64,000 nucleotides of DNA, taken from contig NC_134461.1 in NCBI RefSeq assembly GCF_047948215.1, forward strand, positions 85,308,245 through 85,372,244. Direction: 5' to 3'. Made by a program: the position numbers and the translations under genes. Of the stretch, positions 1 to 11,411 are shown one piece after another. How positions within the stretch are numbered: position 1 is the stretch's first letter; each line of letters begins with the position of its first letter. The notes beneath the pieces were generated by a model that saw only the letters and a list, made by a program, of their open reading frames with translations, was not told where the DNA came from and did not search any database. This DNA is from Lycorma delicatula. Its lineage: Eukaryota > Arthropoda > Insecta > Hemiptera > Fulgoridae.

Positions 1-770
1 ATAACAAGCAATATAGTGAGAGTTATTGTACTAGTTATTCAGTGTAACCCAAACTAGTGATAGAGCAGGTTTATATGCCAACAAAACAAACAGAAGAAAA
101 AAAAACATATGATATTACCAAGTAATGAGAATTAAGTAACGATGGGGGTGAGCTAGAATGATACATCAAGATACAGAAAACAATTGGAAAGTTTAGTTTA
201 GGTGAAAGAAACAAAACAGTAACCAGGTTTTTTAGTTTTATAAATATAAATTAATAACAGCAAATATAATTGAAATAAATTACATAAGAATACAACTACT
301 GATGGATGGAAGCAGATTGTATCTTATAGAATAACAATGTAGGAGTTGAACACAGAATTTTTTATCATGTAACAGACTATAAAATAAATTTTATAAGCAA
401 CATAATGAGAATTCTAGTTATTCAACGTGTAACCCAAACCTGTGATAGAACCTTCGTTCATAATATGATTGGTAATATCAACCACGCTGTGAAGAAATGA
501 AGATTTATGTGGGAAAAGCTAATAATGTTAAAATTTTAATGAACTACAAAAAAATAATAAAGTACCAGATATAAAAGAGAAAATAGAATCAATAATCAAC
601 AATTGAATAAAATGTTGACTCCTTCATATATAGATCAGTAATTGTTTATCAGCTTTGTAAATTAAAAAAATATATATATACATATTTATAAACTTTAATG
701 CTACAACAAAGAAATAACACTTTATACATCATAATGTTAAAACAACTAAAAATAAAAAATCAATACTTAC
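1..770. other. AT-rich non-coding DNA, downstream intron of the minus-strand gene
   Basis: No coding exon or recognisable repeat is seen here. The exon at 771-938 ends on the minus strand in a good donor (GGAT|GTAAGT), so this stretch should be the next intron of that gene, running off the left edge. Confidence 0.6.
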
Positions 771-938
771 ATCCATCTGGGTGTTCTTCAGTGACTGATG
801 GCTTCTCGGAAACTCCTTTTTCAACATCCAATGCTCTTTTCAGTATACTTTCTGTACGATGCAATTCAACAGGAGGTAACCTGAATTTCTCCTTCTCAAC
901 TCTTTCCAAATTTAAATTGGTTAATATACAATCAAAAT
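771..938 (-). CDS. Exon of chromo/tudor-like nuclear protein (fifth coding exon seen)
   Basis: This is the last visible coding exon of the minus-strand gene. It begins after a CTCAG acceptor at 939 and ends at a GTAAGT donor at 770. Its first two bases complete a GAT codon left split by the exon at 8261-8415, giving the continuous reading DTTDFDCILTNLNLEKVEKE. The exon encodes about 55 residues of charged, probably helical sequence (ESILKRALDVEKG, then Glu/Ser-rich) that directly follows the putative chromo-like fold. It ends in phase 1, so further exons must lie beyond the left edge. The phase fit across a 7.3-kb intron is strong support that it belongs to the gene. Identity is discussed under 8261-8415. 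Confidence 0.8.
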
Positions 939-1860
939 CTGAGAAAAAAGAAAAAAGTTAGTCTAACAAAAGCATTAGGGATAGAAAGAAAAAACACCCT
1001 CTTCCAGTCCATTTCATCTACATTAACTAAATAGGTTGGTTCTTCATTACTAATGGATACTTTTTTCCAGTAGTTAAACCATTTTTGCTTAAATATAATA
1101 CTCTTCAAATCTTACTCATATTTTTTATTAGATACACAAACTCAATTATCTCAAATTACTTTTTTTCATAGCAGTACATATTAAAACCTAATGATGTATG
1201 GATATTATTAAAATTATTTATTTATCCTTAATGCAAAAACTATTTTTGAAGACCTTCAGGATGAAATTTTGAAGCACGTGGATTACTATGAAAAATGTTT
1301 CCATGTTAAGTAGAAATTATATATAGAAGTCAGACAAGATAAGTTGTTTTAGTACAAAAATGCTTTATTTTAATATTAACAATTTTTAGCTCAGTTTTTA
1401 TTTTCAAAATAGATGGATTTTAAGGGAAATCAAATATAATTAGGTGGTCTTAAATTTTTTTTTTTGAGGGCAAAAAATGCTGCGTGTTATCATCATCTGG
1501 GGATGGTCTTAAATGTACAGATGACTGATTACTAGAGATCATGAGAATGTAAGCATAGGAATAATCACATTTAAATACATACTTTTCTGAGAAGTGGTAC
1601 TTCAGTCATTACCAGCTGGTTTTTTTGTGTGCAAATCCTGGAAAGGAAATGAAGGCCTCGATACTACGATAAGATATATAAAGAAGTTATTTTACAGCCA
1701 TAATGTACTTATAAATTTTCTCTATACATATCTAAGGAAGAGGCATCATACATAATAAAAGAGAAGGGTGGAAACGAAAATAAAGATCTCTCTCTGTGTA
1801 TGGATTAATCCAAGAGGAATGTACTCTATTTCAATTCAAGTATATTTATTTTTTGGGGGG
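939..1860. other. Intron sequence, nothing recognised
   Basis: This is the start of the 7.3-kb intron between the exons at 8261-8415 and 771-938. It is AT-rich with poly-T and poly-A runs, and I see no exon or transposon coding remnant. Confidence 0.5.
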
Positions 1861-1861
1861 C

Positions 1862-2345
1862 TTACAATCACCATATGAACTTGAAGCTTGTGCGTGGGAT
1901 ATGAAAATGGAACTTTGAAGCATATGAAAAATGCCATGCCTGACTGGGATTTGAAACCAGGATTTAAATACATCTAATTAAAACTATATTGCATACATAT
2001 AATGAAATATATGCAAGAAAATCCTTGATAAATAAGTTTTTAATCAAAAACAAACATTTAAATTTAAAAAAAATTTTTATTTTAATTAAAAAAAAATTTC
2101 CAGAACAATGCTTATTAAGCACTTTAGAAATATCACATCCGTTAGCAAAATAACAAAAACAAATTTTTTTCTGGGCGCACAATGAAGTGCCGTTATCGGT
2201 GCCTGGACACAATATTTATGTAGCAAACAAATATTAAAAAAGTAACTATGAAAAATTAGTTCAAAAATTAAACAACAGTAATATAAAATCACAGCTTAGA
2301 TGAATAAAGCCTATGATGTACGTTTAAAGCAAAATAAAACCACAA
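1862..2345 (-). repeat. LINE 3' UTR-like repeat, copy 1
   Basis: This block aligns by eye with 18312-18770, sharing stretches such as CTTGAAGCTTGTGYGTGGGATA, TTTAAATA, TATGCAAGAA and the CACAAYnnnGTTRTTATC stretch. In the second copy the block lies directly downstream of LINE ORF2 coding sequence on the minus strand, so both are probably the 3' UTR of the same non-LTR retrotransposon. Here only the tail is present, as expected for a 5'-truncated insertion. No poly-A is evident. Confidence 0.65.
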
Positions 2346-2453
2346 TGAAAGCAACATTAACAAGAGATAAATATTAACAAACACGACTGCTGAAAATAAG
2401 CACTGATTTTCTTCTGATTTGCTTCCACTGTGATTTTGAATTAACTAGTGTAA

Positions 2454-2615
2454 ATACCCTGTTTGAATTTTGAAAATCGGAAGATTGGTTGCGATAACAG
2501 CATTTCTGAATAATCATGGTTTGTTAGAAAAAAGTGTATCTGATGCACGCAAAAATTAGCCTTTAACCTACTAACAAATATCCTGTTTGAATTTTGAAAA
2601 TTGGACAATTGTTTG
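2454..2615 (+). repeat. Diverged direct repeat, about 124-bp period
   Basis: The motif CCTGTTTGAATTTTGAAAAT with similar downstream sequence occurs at about 2459 and again at about 2583. It looks like a decayed two-unit tandem or dispersed repeat inside the intron. Confidence 0.45.
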
Positions 2616-3029
2616 CAAAGATATTATAAGAGCACCATCAACGCCTCCCAAGTTAATGCCCAGGGATACCCCATTTGTTACCAGTTGATAGTCATGACTG
2701 GTCTAGCCTTGCACGAGTTGCTTGCACCATGTCACCACTCGAACCTCACACACAGTCCCCATGAAAAGCCATGGGGCTTTTTAATTTAAAAAAATTAAAA
2801 TTTTTTAAATTTGTTTAATATTATTTTATTTAACGTAAATTTAATTCTATTATTTTTGTAATTTTATTCATTCCAATTGTTTGAATCATTAAATTCAAAT
2901 CCAGTTAACACAGTGATAGAAGCTCATAGTTAACTAATTAAATACATTAAATTTTCTGTTACAACTGGTAAATCTTCACTACTACATACATTTTTATAAA
3001 TATACATGCATATATATATATACATATTT

Positions 3030-3215
3030 ATAGTCTAGGATACTCCTGGAAATATAAGGATTCCAATGTGGAGGTCACATATATAAACTGGTTCGGCCAC
3101 TAAGCTGCTACAGTAGGACATACACCCTCAATAAAATTGTGGTGCAGAGCAGATCTATGCTGGTGTGACGGCAGCTGCACATGGCTCTCTCCCGCCAGAA
3201 GCAGTCCGTTGTCAT
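3030..3215 (+). repeat. Dispersed repeat, copy 1 (GGTTCGGCC family)
   Basis: This sequence shares with 4105-4225 an ordered set of blocks: CTCCnnGAAAyATAAGGATT, then GGTTCGGCC, then GAGCTGCTAC-type sequence, then ACATACACCCT. It resembles the 3' end of a LINE or a SINE, but no coding sequence is attached, so the class is unassigned. Confidence 0.5.
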
Positions 3216-3688
3216 ATAATTTACAAATTAATTTAATTTAATCTCTAAGCGTAGATTATATATTTATTAATAAAAGAAAGGGATTATTAGTTAATATTTA
3301 GTACTAAAAAAAGGATCTTTATTTAGGAGAGTCGGTGTGCATCTGGCTGGTGCATTAAGTGGTGGTTTGCTCAGTGCCAATAGCAACAGCTGGACTAACA
3401 ACTAATATAACCTCACATGAATACACACAACCAACTCCCTACTATCAATATGGCTACTAGCATTAAACATTATATTTCTATTAAATTCTATATCTAGAAA
3501 CTCTTGGGCCTATTTTAAATATAAAAACATCAAAATGTTCAGAAAGATATTCTCTACACACTAATATTTTTGTAAAATATTTAATATTATCACAAATATG
3601 AGGATACAAACGCATTGAGGGTCCAGAGAGCAGAATCCCCTGGCTAGACAGATGGGCAAGCGAAGAGAGCCCTGACCGGCTAGTAATA

Positions 3689-3936
3689 CATAAGTAAGAT
3701 GAAGCAATACAAGAAAAATAAAAGCAAGAATAAAGAACATGCTTACATGACTGAACATACTGTCCATAAAAAAATCATATGATTTTTTTCTCTTAAATGT
3801 TTATAAACAATAAGTAAGAAGCAATACCAAGAAATAAGAACAAGAAGAAAGAACATGCTTACATGACTGAACATTGTGCCCGTCAAAAAATCTTATGATT
3901 GATTCTTAAATGTTTATAAGCAATAAATAATAACTA
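3689..3936 (+). repeat. Tandem duplication, about 119-bp unit, two copies
   Basis: Two adjacent units share AAGCAATAC, AAGAACATGCTTACATGACT (at about 3735 and 3854), TCTTATGATT-like and CTTAAATGTTTATAA blocks. Any reading frame across this region is a by-product of the repeat and not a gene. Confidence 0.75.
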
Positions 3937-4094
3937 TAAAATAAATTAATAAATTTTACTACCATAATTCATTCATTAAATACCGCAGCCATCTTAAAAC
4001 ACAACTATTTTAGATACAAAAAAATTGATACTGAAAATACTATTTATTATGGATTTAGATTGTACATACGATTTTTTGTGGGCTTTTAGTTACA

Positions 4095-4235
4095 ATTAAA
4101 CATACATATATACACCCTACGTGACACTCCCTGAAACATAAGGATTTCAAAATGGGGTCGAACATCTAAATCGGTTCGGCCGTTGAGCTGCTACGATAGA
4201 ACAAAAACATACACCCTAAAACACTCTTTTGGAGC
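4095..4235 (+). repeat. Dispersed repeat, copy 2 (GGTTCGGCC family)
   Basis: This is the second copy of the 3030-3215 repeat in the same orientation. It retains CTCCCTGAAACATAAGGATT, CGGTTCGGCCGTTGAGCTGC and ACATACACCCT. It ends just before the mariner element at 4308. Confidence 0.5.
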
Positions 4236-4307
4236 AGTCATGTAAAATGTAACTTAAAAGAATAAAATTACCATCTGGCATATGCCAAATGATATAAAGA
4301 GAAGATA

Positions 4308-5228
4308 CGAGGTATGATCAAAAATACGGTGAATAATTTTTTATTAAAAAAAGTAATAAGTTACACAGAATTCGATTTAGTCTCCTTCAAAGTACTGTCC
4401 TTGGCTAGCAATGCACTTATCCCAACGTTGACTCCATGACTGGAGGCATCTTTCAGAAGGGCTTTCAGCTGCTCGGTTGTGGCCCTCTCAATGTCAGCAA
4501 TGGCGTCAAAACTTTTTCCTTTAAGCACAGTTTTAATTTTTGGGCAGAGCCAAAAGTCACATGGTGCTAAATCCAGTGAGTATGGCGGATGTGGACAGAT
4601 AGGAACACTTTTTTTGGCCGAAAACTCACGAATGAGAAGTGAGGTGTGACACGGCGCGTTGTCGTGGTGAAGAAGGAAGCCATTGGTCCATTTTTCTGGT
4701 CGCTTTCTTCGTACGTCGTTTCGCAAACGTTGCAGTACACCCTTATAAAATGTTAAGGTCTTCCGATAGCTCTCGAATAGTCATTCGCCTGTTTGAACAC
4801 ACCATTGTTTCCACTTTTTGCACATTTTCAACTGTTTTTGAGGTTACTGGACGTCCCGCACGCTGCTTATCTTCAACAGACTCATTTCTGTTTTTAAATC
4901 GGTCATACCACTTGTACACAGTCTTCAAAGTTACCACATTATCGCCATACACAGATTCCAACATTTCGTGAGCTTCTTTGGCACTCTTTTGCAACTTAAA
5001 ACAAAATTAATGTTAATGCGTTGTTCAAAATCCATGTTGCGCGACAGACACGATAAACACAACCTCACTCTAGTGGTTCTGGCAGTTGACTGGCAAGCTC
5101 GAACGTGTTACAACTTGTCCCTGCCTGTCTCAGTTGATCACGCTATTGGACAAATTACAGTATATGAATATAACGTCGGCAGTTGCCGCTATAAAAATTC
5201 ATTCACCGTATTTTTTGATCACACTTTG
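4308..5228 (-). mobile_element. Internally deleted mariner element with TIRs and TA duplication
   Basis: The left end (CGAGGTATGATCAAAAATAC) and the inverted right end (CAAAGTGTGATCAAAAAATA) form imperfect terminal inverted repeats of about 28 bp. They are flanked by TA at 4306-4307 and 5229-5230, the mariner target. The element is 921 bp, against about 1.3 kb for intact mariners. On the minus strand it keeps the N-terminal helix-turn-helix region and the C-terminal third of the transposase but lacks the middle. It lies at the 3' side of a LINE remnant (5231 onward). Confidence 0.9.
4361..5034 (-). pseudogene. Mariner transposase, core deleted
   Basis: The reading starts at an ATG near 5034 (MDFEQRININFVLSCK), shifts frame near 4990, then reads SAKEAHEMLESVYGDNV through the paired helix-turn-helix region to SEDLNI near 4750. 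It then jumps to a C-terminal part containing HHDNAPCHTS and PPYSLDLAPCDFWL. Mariner transposases are about 345 residues with a D,D34D triad. Here the stretch holding the first aspartate (usually in a T/VxDETW motif) is gone, while the second and third aspartates remain. The copy cannot make active transposase, although its ends could in principle be mobilised by a relative. Ends at SNSV followed by a stop. Confidence 0.9.
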
Positions 5229-5699
5229 TAAAAATTATATCAATCAAATCTTTGAATCCAGATACACGGCCTTAAGATATCATAAGACATTCGATAACAT
5301 CGATACATTGTTGCCTAAGATTAGATGTTAGCCACCAAATTTAAACTTTCAACACAATGCCGCATAAAAGGCACAATCCACAAGGATGGGTGGTGTACTG
5401 TTAGTTGGCAGTCACAGTAAGTATAGACAGGTATAGAATTATTGTGTCTAGAGTACCTGTATAAATTGTAGTATCAGGATTCACACCATTTATAATATTA
5501 AAAAAATTCTCGCAAGATTCAGATTAGTATCCTTTTTTTGATATTGGCCAAGACTAAATCAATAATTCATGAAAGACGGTTGCCAAGGGAAGAGTATGGT
5601 AATGATGTTGAGTAACAGGAGGTAATTATATATTTAGAGATAAGAATAGGTGAGCTATGACTAACAGAGCAGTTGCTCTTGGTCATTTCTCATATCTAT

Positions 5700-6400
5700 T
5701 AACATGCTGGTGGGAGAGCAACGCATCAAGGGTACAATGATTTGGTTGGATTTTAATGCGAGCTACACAGGAGCAGATCATTTGATGATCACTGATAACA
5801 CCAAGGAACAAACAACACTGCTTTGGTTTTCCAGATGTTAGAGGGGATAAATTCATTTTTCCTATCAAGTATCAGGTATGCAAGCATGGAAAGTTGATCG
5901 ATTGTGCTACCACTCCTGACATATTCATCAAATGAATTTTTGTATCTTTTCCAATCTGCTTTCTCAACCACCCATCTGCATGGAAGACTGAGGGCAAACC
6001 ACTATTTCTGACTGAGATAGCAACTGGTCTGGGATCACTTCCAAAGAAGTTTCTGGACACGCGCAAGGTACGATATGGAAGTAAGAATGCTGAAGATAAG
6101 AATAGATAGATGTATGAAAATGTACCAAAGATCACATAAATGTGTACAACCCATATTTCAATAAGCAGAGATTTAAGATCTGCTTCAGTCAATCAATTAT
6201 AGTACCTCGAGAAGAACATGATGGTGAACCTCATGAACAGTGATAGGCATTGAAATTGCCAATTATTAAGCAGGGCACAGGAATCTGTGAAAACAGATTG
6301 GGCAAATCATCCTCAATGACATTGGAATATGGCGGAATATAAAAATTGCAAATACTCATTTTAAATGGCATAACTATCATCACTGAGACTGCACAGGTGT
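5700..6400 (-). pseudogene. LINE endonuclease (exonuclease-endonuclease-phosphatase fold) remnant
   Basis: The minus strand reads ICNFYIPPYSNVIEDDLPNL, then LIIGNFNAYHCS, then SCSSRGTIID, then a downstream ADWKRYKNSFDEYVRSGSTI block that in this family links endonuclease to reverse transcriptase. The family motif is GDFNAH. Here the catalytic-region Asp is Asn and the His is Tyr, and several stops and frameshifts are present, so the domain is inactive. Downstream the sequence decays near a PWCYQ motif and the reverse transcriptase never appears. Confidence 0.8.
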
Positions 6401-6949
6401 GTAGTATGTGTATATATAAACTCAGCGTGCAGATTATTTATCAAATATTATCTGGTTTTTCATTTTTGATTTTATGATCTTTAGGGGTGCTTTGCTTCTT
6501 TGGTTACTTCATCCACCACCCATATCCTCGTAGAAATCTTGAAATAGTGAAGGGGACTTGTAAGTCTGGGAGGATGGAGATATCATACCAAGCGATGATA
6601 TAGATAACTACCAGGTATCTTGGTATTTTGCTGCATAATCAGTACAGCAGGAACTTTATAGGATGGTGTGTAATGCTTAGGTAAACCATCTTTGTAGCAG
6701 AAATTACCTTCTTGTCAGTACTCAACGCTGCAATAGCAGCTATGAGGGACTGTTTTTTTTTTTTAATTAGTTCTTTGCACGATTCTCTTTATATATATAT
6801 TGTTAGAGAGAGCCTGGACAAAACTAAAACCAGTTGTACAGGTTTGCTCATGTTAAAGGATTTTCTGTATTCCTGATGAGCCAGAGAAAAGGACATTTTG
6901 TTCTGTAGAATTTTAATATAGCCTTTTCTTCCTTATAAAGGGGGCATTT

Positions 6950-7500
6950 TTATAGAGTGTATGTATCCTGAAAAGACACCTTGTAGTGTGAACCTTTACA
7001 AATAACACATTTTTCTATTTCAGCACATGTGCTGTCATCATGTCCTGTATAGCTGCGACATGCACAAACTTGTTCCTTCTTGCAACCATCTTTGTTATGA
7101 ACAATACTGACACTGAAAGCAGTGATTTGGGTTTGGTATATATGATCACATACAGACAATTCTGATTCACTTAACAGTTGGAACAGAAAAAGTTAGAATA
7201 AGTGAAAATGTTGACACGTCAACACCATTCTCCACCCTCACAATTCTTTGCAGAGACATCATTACTGACTGTGGTACTAGCTCTTCTGATATTTCAATTA
7301 CCTCAATGTCAGTCAAGTCACGGCAAAAGATTACTGCCTTACTGAAATTTAGTATTATTGAGGCTCCACCATCACTGCGTCCTTTCTTATATTCTTAGGA
7401 TTAGAAGTTTTTGACATTGCTCTTCACTTTATACTTCAATCAATAGGGCAACACCTTTAAGCTTCTTAACAGAAGTTACTTTTCTCATTGCACCTCAATA
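6950..7500 (-). pseudogene. LINE ORF1 gag-like protein with zinc knuckles, remnant
   Basis: The minus strand carries a broken frame with a CACRSYTGHDDSTC knuckle followed by KCVICKGSHY, the start of another knuckle. Such CCHC arrays are typical of ORF1 of Jockey/I-type elements, which bind the element's RNA. Upstream frames (about 7200-7500) read VEVRSEEQCQKLL-like and RDLTDIEV-like fragments across frameshifts. It is a pseudogene. Confidence 0.7.
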
Positions 7501-7880
7501 CAAGAAAATTTGTACATAAAAATTTAACCCCCCTCTGTAGTTTTTTTCCTAACACTAGACAAATCTTTGGGTGACTAAGTCTTAGCCGATCAAAGTCTCT
7601 TTTAACTACTGTTTGTTAGTCTTTTCAAGCGGACCAACACGCACCAAAGGATTTTTAATTGGAACTGATATATGGCTCCCACGAGTACCAATGATGTAGA
7701 AGACCACTCCAGCAGAGCACGCTCACAGTGGAGCCAGGACTTCATACAACTGGGTTCACTGGGTGTAAAAGATTCAGTAGCTCAGTTTGTAATGAGAAGA
7801 AAAGTTGCAGAGGCTACAGCTGTAGGGACGCCAACCCCTCAGTCTTAAAGAGTAAGACTCCCTGACAGGATAAAAATGAT

Positions 7881-8260
7881 CAGAAATAATCATTTAGTGA
7901 AGGTCTATTTTGCGAGACCTCAGAAATGCACAATCATAAAAAATCACTTTAAATCATACTCACTGAGCAATTCTCTAAACCAGAATATCATACTAAAAAA
8001 AAAAACAAACTTAGGCCAGACAAAAATTAAACTCCAATGCGTTTAAAATTTTAATTATACAACCTTCAATTAATTTAATTTAATTATGTTAACCTTCAAC
8101 ATAAAACGTGTTTAATATCATTAAAACAATTTTTTTATGTCCAAGTTGAACAACCATAAACCAAATGAGCATAATAAAACTAAAGCAATAAAGTAGTATT
8201 ATACTTATATAAATGTTAGATTAATATATAAATCATTAACTCATAAATTAATTGAATTAC
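7881..8260. other. Intron sequence, nothing recognised
   Basis: AT-rich sequence between the LINE remnant and the exon at 8261-8415. No repeat or exon signal is seen apart from the donor of that exon at 8260. Confidence 0.5.
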
Positions 8261-8415
8261 CAGTTGTATCATAAAAATCAGGTGAATACACTTCACTGGT
8301 TGCCTCCTGTGAAAGCCATCTAATACGTATGCGAGGGCTACTCTTGTAAATGTTTTGCATTGCCTGACAAATGTAAAACCCACCCTCAGCATTACGAACT
8401 GCAAGAAATTCATTT
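8261..8415 (-). CDS. Exon carrying the core of a chromo/tudor-like domain (fourth coding exon)
   Basis: The exon begins after TTTTCAG (8416) and ends at G|GTAATT (8260). Its first base completes a Lys codon from exon 9114-9319, so the protein reads KLIVFYKNEFLAVRN on into AEGGFYICQAMQNIYKSS, then RIRIRWLSQ and YSPDFYDTTDFDC. Short alternating strands, conserved-looking aromatic residues and an RIRWLSQ strand suggest a small chromo- or tudor-type beta-barrel, a fold that reads chromatin. From memory the arrangement, a Ser/Thr-rich N-half with a divergent chromodomain near residue 520, is reminiscent of insect Chromator/Chriz, but I cannot run the search and do not assign the symbol. Phases in and out are consistent, and conserved coding in an AT-rich intron desert makes the exon itself secure. 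Confidence 0.85.
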
Positions 8416-9113
8416 CTGAAAACCAAAATATTAAGAGATAATAAATCAGAATACATTAATTTTTTTAAAAATATCAACAAGCCTAAGATTAATTTTTCAT
8501 AATTTTACATCACTTCCAATCAACCCCTTATGAGTTAAATTTCAAAGTAAAGAGAATTTATTTTTAAGTTTAATGAGAATTAAATGTGCTGCTTAACATT
8601 CTAAAAAGATTTCCTTTAACACAGTCATCCAACAGATTTGTTAGACATTCATAGTAGGTAGATTAAATACCAAACAATAAGAACAAATTAACACTGCATT
8701 TAAAAAAAAAATTATTGAACATATTACTGGTGCTTGTAACAAACAGGAAATAGCTTGATATAATTTTTAGACTACTGTTAAACGAATTCAGTCATGGTAA
8801 CAGATAATAAAAAAAGTGGAACAGTATAAATTAAACTGTGCTATGAACAGTATTGGAAGTAAATAAAATATGAATAAGGAATGAAAGCTGGTAAAGTACA
8901 ATAAAGAAAATATAGGAAGATTGATTGAAAAGAAAAAACACACACTAAAGAAATATTGGGAATAGGACAATCAGTTTTCAAATTTACTGGTACCAAGAAC
9001 CTGCATTTAGGTAGAATACCTTATCATAATTAATAGAAAAGATAATGGCTTCTTACTATCTTACTAAAAATGATAATACAAATTTAACAGATTAATACAA
9101 ATTCAATACTTAC
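8416..9113. other. 698-bp intron
   Basis: This intron lies between the exons at 9114-9319 and 8261-8415, with donor AA|GTAAGT at 9113 and acceptor TTTTCAG ending at 8416, both on the minus strand. No other feature is seen. Confidence 0.75.
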
Positions 9114-9319
9114 TTATAGAAAACAATAAGTTTATCATCATTGGCCTTGCTTGGAGTTGTTTTGTTCATTTTAGCAATAATGGAGAACTCAGGCAGAGGG
9201 CTCTGATAAGGCTGAGTCGGTAATCGTACCCTCTTGGACTTTCTATCATCTAAACTTTCATTCTTTGACGACTCTGCTCCTGGTGTTGATGCCGATGATG
9301 CTTGTACTACTGGTGACTG
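9114..9319 (-). CDS. Exon with basic patch, start of the chromo/tudor-like domain (third coding exon)
   Basis: The exon starts in phase 0 after TTTTCAG and ends in phase 2 at AA|GTAAGT. It encodes QSPVVQASSASTPGAESSKN, an acidic/basic stretch DDRKSKRVRLPTQPYQSPLP (a likely nuclear localisation signal), and then DDKLIVFYK, which opens the small domain continued in the next exon. It joins exon 15605-16176 (ending KRKRETK), doubling the basic region at the junction. The same acceptor could also receive the candidate alternative 5' exon at 10917-11035, because both end in phase 0. Confidence 0.85.
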
Positions 9320-10916
9320 CTGAAAACATATAAGAAGTATTACCCAATGACACTCAAATGACATTAAAGGACTACTAACCTTACCTCTTTCAAAATAGTT
9401 CCTTTACTACTACTTATCTAAGCTGGTTAAGTCAACAAGATGTGTATATTTATTTATATAAGCTTACATTAAATTTATTTATTCTTTAACTAACACAGCA
9501 TTCATTTACAGTTGCTTTACAGAGAAATGAATCTTGTAGTCTGTGAAAAAGTCCAAGCCTTAACAGACTCTTCTATATTAACTGTAAACAGAAACTGATT
9601 CACCAAATACAGGATAAAATTAATAGAAGTGATTATAAAGATGAACTAGGTATCTGAAATAAAGAACTAAAAAACAGAGTTCAACAGCAGTCATTTCTAC
9701 AATTTTCAATTAACATTTTTCATTAAAAAGAATGTTTAGCATTTTTATTTTTAAATCGCATACTAAGCTTGAACACACATTTATTAACAGTTCTATCTGG
9801 AGATGTCTAGCGCAATGACAGTACAGAATATAAAATAAAATTTAGCATACCAATCTCCCCCAAGTGGAATTTATTTACTATACAGAAACAGCTGGTCTAG
9901 GTCAATCCTATTTACCTTGATATGTTTACCCAGCTCCAGTTGACTCATTATTCAAAGTCACTCTATTGATGTGCTATCTGGTACCAAGTGAAAACTAAAA
10001 TATACGACTACAGTGAATTGCAAAGATGTAAAGATATAATCATAATCTAAGGATAATCACAAACAAGTAAATGAATCCAGTTAAAATATATGGATTATTG
10101 AGAATAAGGAATAGCACCAGAAACGGATTAATTGATAGCATGACATTAGAAGATACTGGAAAACAGATTAGAAGCTAAAAAAAATAATAAATTATGTAAA
10201 AAAAGAACATGAAAAAACAGATGATGTATTTAATTAAAATCTAATAATTCATATAGCAATAAACATAAAAAAAGCCAAATAAAATAAGTACTATGAAAGA
10301 AATGAGACAATTTCTACAAGACCTACCTAAAACTTTTATGCATTTCAAATTTTTTTGATTAAAACCAAAATTAATTATTCCTAAGTCAATCGATTTTTCT
10401 CTTAAATTTGTAGCATCATATCAGTTCGTGTCAAACATTAATTGGTCCAACTACTACAAGTGGCCAGTAAAAGCAAACTTATATAAACTGCTAATTACTA
10501 TCACTGGCATTTTCTCTCAACGAATAAGGAAGGGAATGTTATTCAAAACATTTTTGTACCTACTTTAATACATGAAATTAAAAAAAAACATTGAATTTAT
10601 TTTACGAATATGTCTTCTTAGACTTAACATTTTTTTTTATGCAAGATTACCTAGAGAAGTTTAAATCATCCCTCAAAAATTAAAAGCAGCCTGATAAAAT
10701 ACTGTAATATAAGCAGCTTGATAAAATTCTGATTAGAGATTATCAAACCCCAGCAATCGTTATTGAAAAAAAAAAAAAAACTGTGATATATTTAGACAGC
10801 ATATAATTATATTGTGCAGTCTAACAATCTGTTATTAACTATATTTTAGAGCAGTATATTTAGGACAATGGAAGACAAAATATAAAACAAATACATTTTG
10901 TTAATTTAATACTTAC
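9320..10916. other. Intron sequence, nothing recognised
   Basis: This is part of the intron between the second and third coding exons. It is AT-rich with a poly-A tract near 10767, and no transposon coding signature is seen. Confidence 0.5.
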
Positions 10917-11035
10917 CTTACTCATACTACCAGAGAACATTTACTGACAAATCCAGGATGTAAATAGGATAGGAATACACAAATGAGGTTTAGGTAGCAT
11001 GTCACACATGGGAGTTCAACTGGCAATTTTGAATA
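10917..11035 (-). CDS. Candidate alternative 5' exon with in-frame start codon
   Basis: On the minus strand a polypyrimidine-type acceptor (TTTTTGCAG) is followed by 119 bp and a perfect donor AAG|GTAAGT. Near the 3' end (10940-10917) it holds ATG with codons MFSGSMSK ending in phase 0, exactly the phase needed to join the exon at 9114-9319. The upstream part of that frame has a stop (TGA), so the exon would be 5' UTR plus start. If real, it would yield an isoform lacking the 459 N-terminal low-complexity residues but keeping the nuclear signal and chromo/tudor-like domain. If spliced between exons 2 and 3 of the long form instead, it would introduce an in-frame TGA. The call rests on splice signals and phase only. 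Confidence 0.45.
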
Positions 11036-11411
11036 CTGCAAAAATTATTTATTACATTTACATATATGACATGAAAAACAAAGAAATTAAAATATACTTA
11101 ACTTTACATTAATATTTAACTTTCAAATGAAAAGAAAAAGTAAAAAAAATATTATTAAAACTATTCCTGAATTTTCAAACTTTTTTTTTTGTTCCATGGA
11201 TTCCCAGATTATATGTTTATCAAGAAGCTGACAATTTTCTTCCTCATAAGCTAGCAATGCATTACTTTTACAAAGTCAATAATCTATCACAGCACCTTCT
11301 AACATTCGATACTTTACCCTTCAAAATATCTAAGAATTATGAATAGGGATGACAAAGTTTCTTCAACAGAATATGAGTGATAAATTAAAATCAGCAACTA
11401 CCACTTACATG

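Larger units (their letters stand above)
5231..7880 (-). mobile_element. APE-type non-LTR retrotransposon (Jockey/I-like), RT region deleted
   Basis: On the minus strand, 5' to 3', the pieces are a gag-like ORF1 with zinc knuckles (7500-6950), an apurinic endonuclease domain (about 6400-5700), a short unreadable join (5640-5440), and the ORF2 C-terminus with a CDCQLTVHH motif (5433-5240). The reverse transcriptase and RNase H regions expected between endonuclease and C-terminus, roughly 2 kb, are missing. The 5240-5430 part aligns with 18785-19010, the same segment of another copy. The right boundary near 7880 is approximate. The mariner at 4308-5228 abuts the 3' end, so the LINE 3' UTR is not recognisable here. 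Confidence 0.8.

Noticed and set aside
3561..3767. 68-codon minus-strand hydrophobic frame
   Set aside because: It falls largely in the 119-bp tandem repeat and is not conserved between the two units.
4639..5331. Several plus-strand frames of 80-110 codons
   Set aside because: They are antisense to the mariner transposase relic and the LINE tail, with no motif or splice support.
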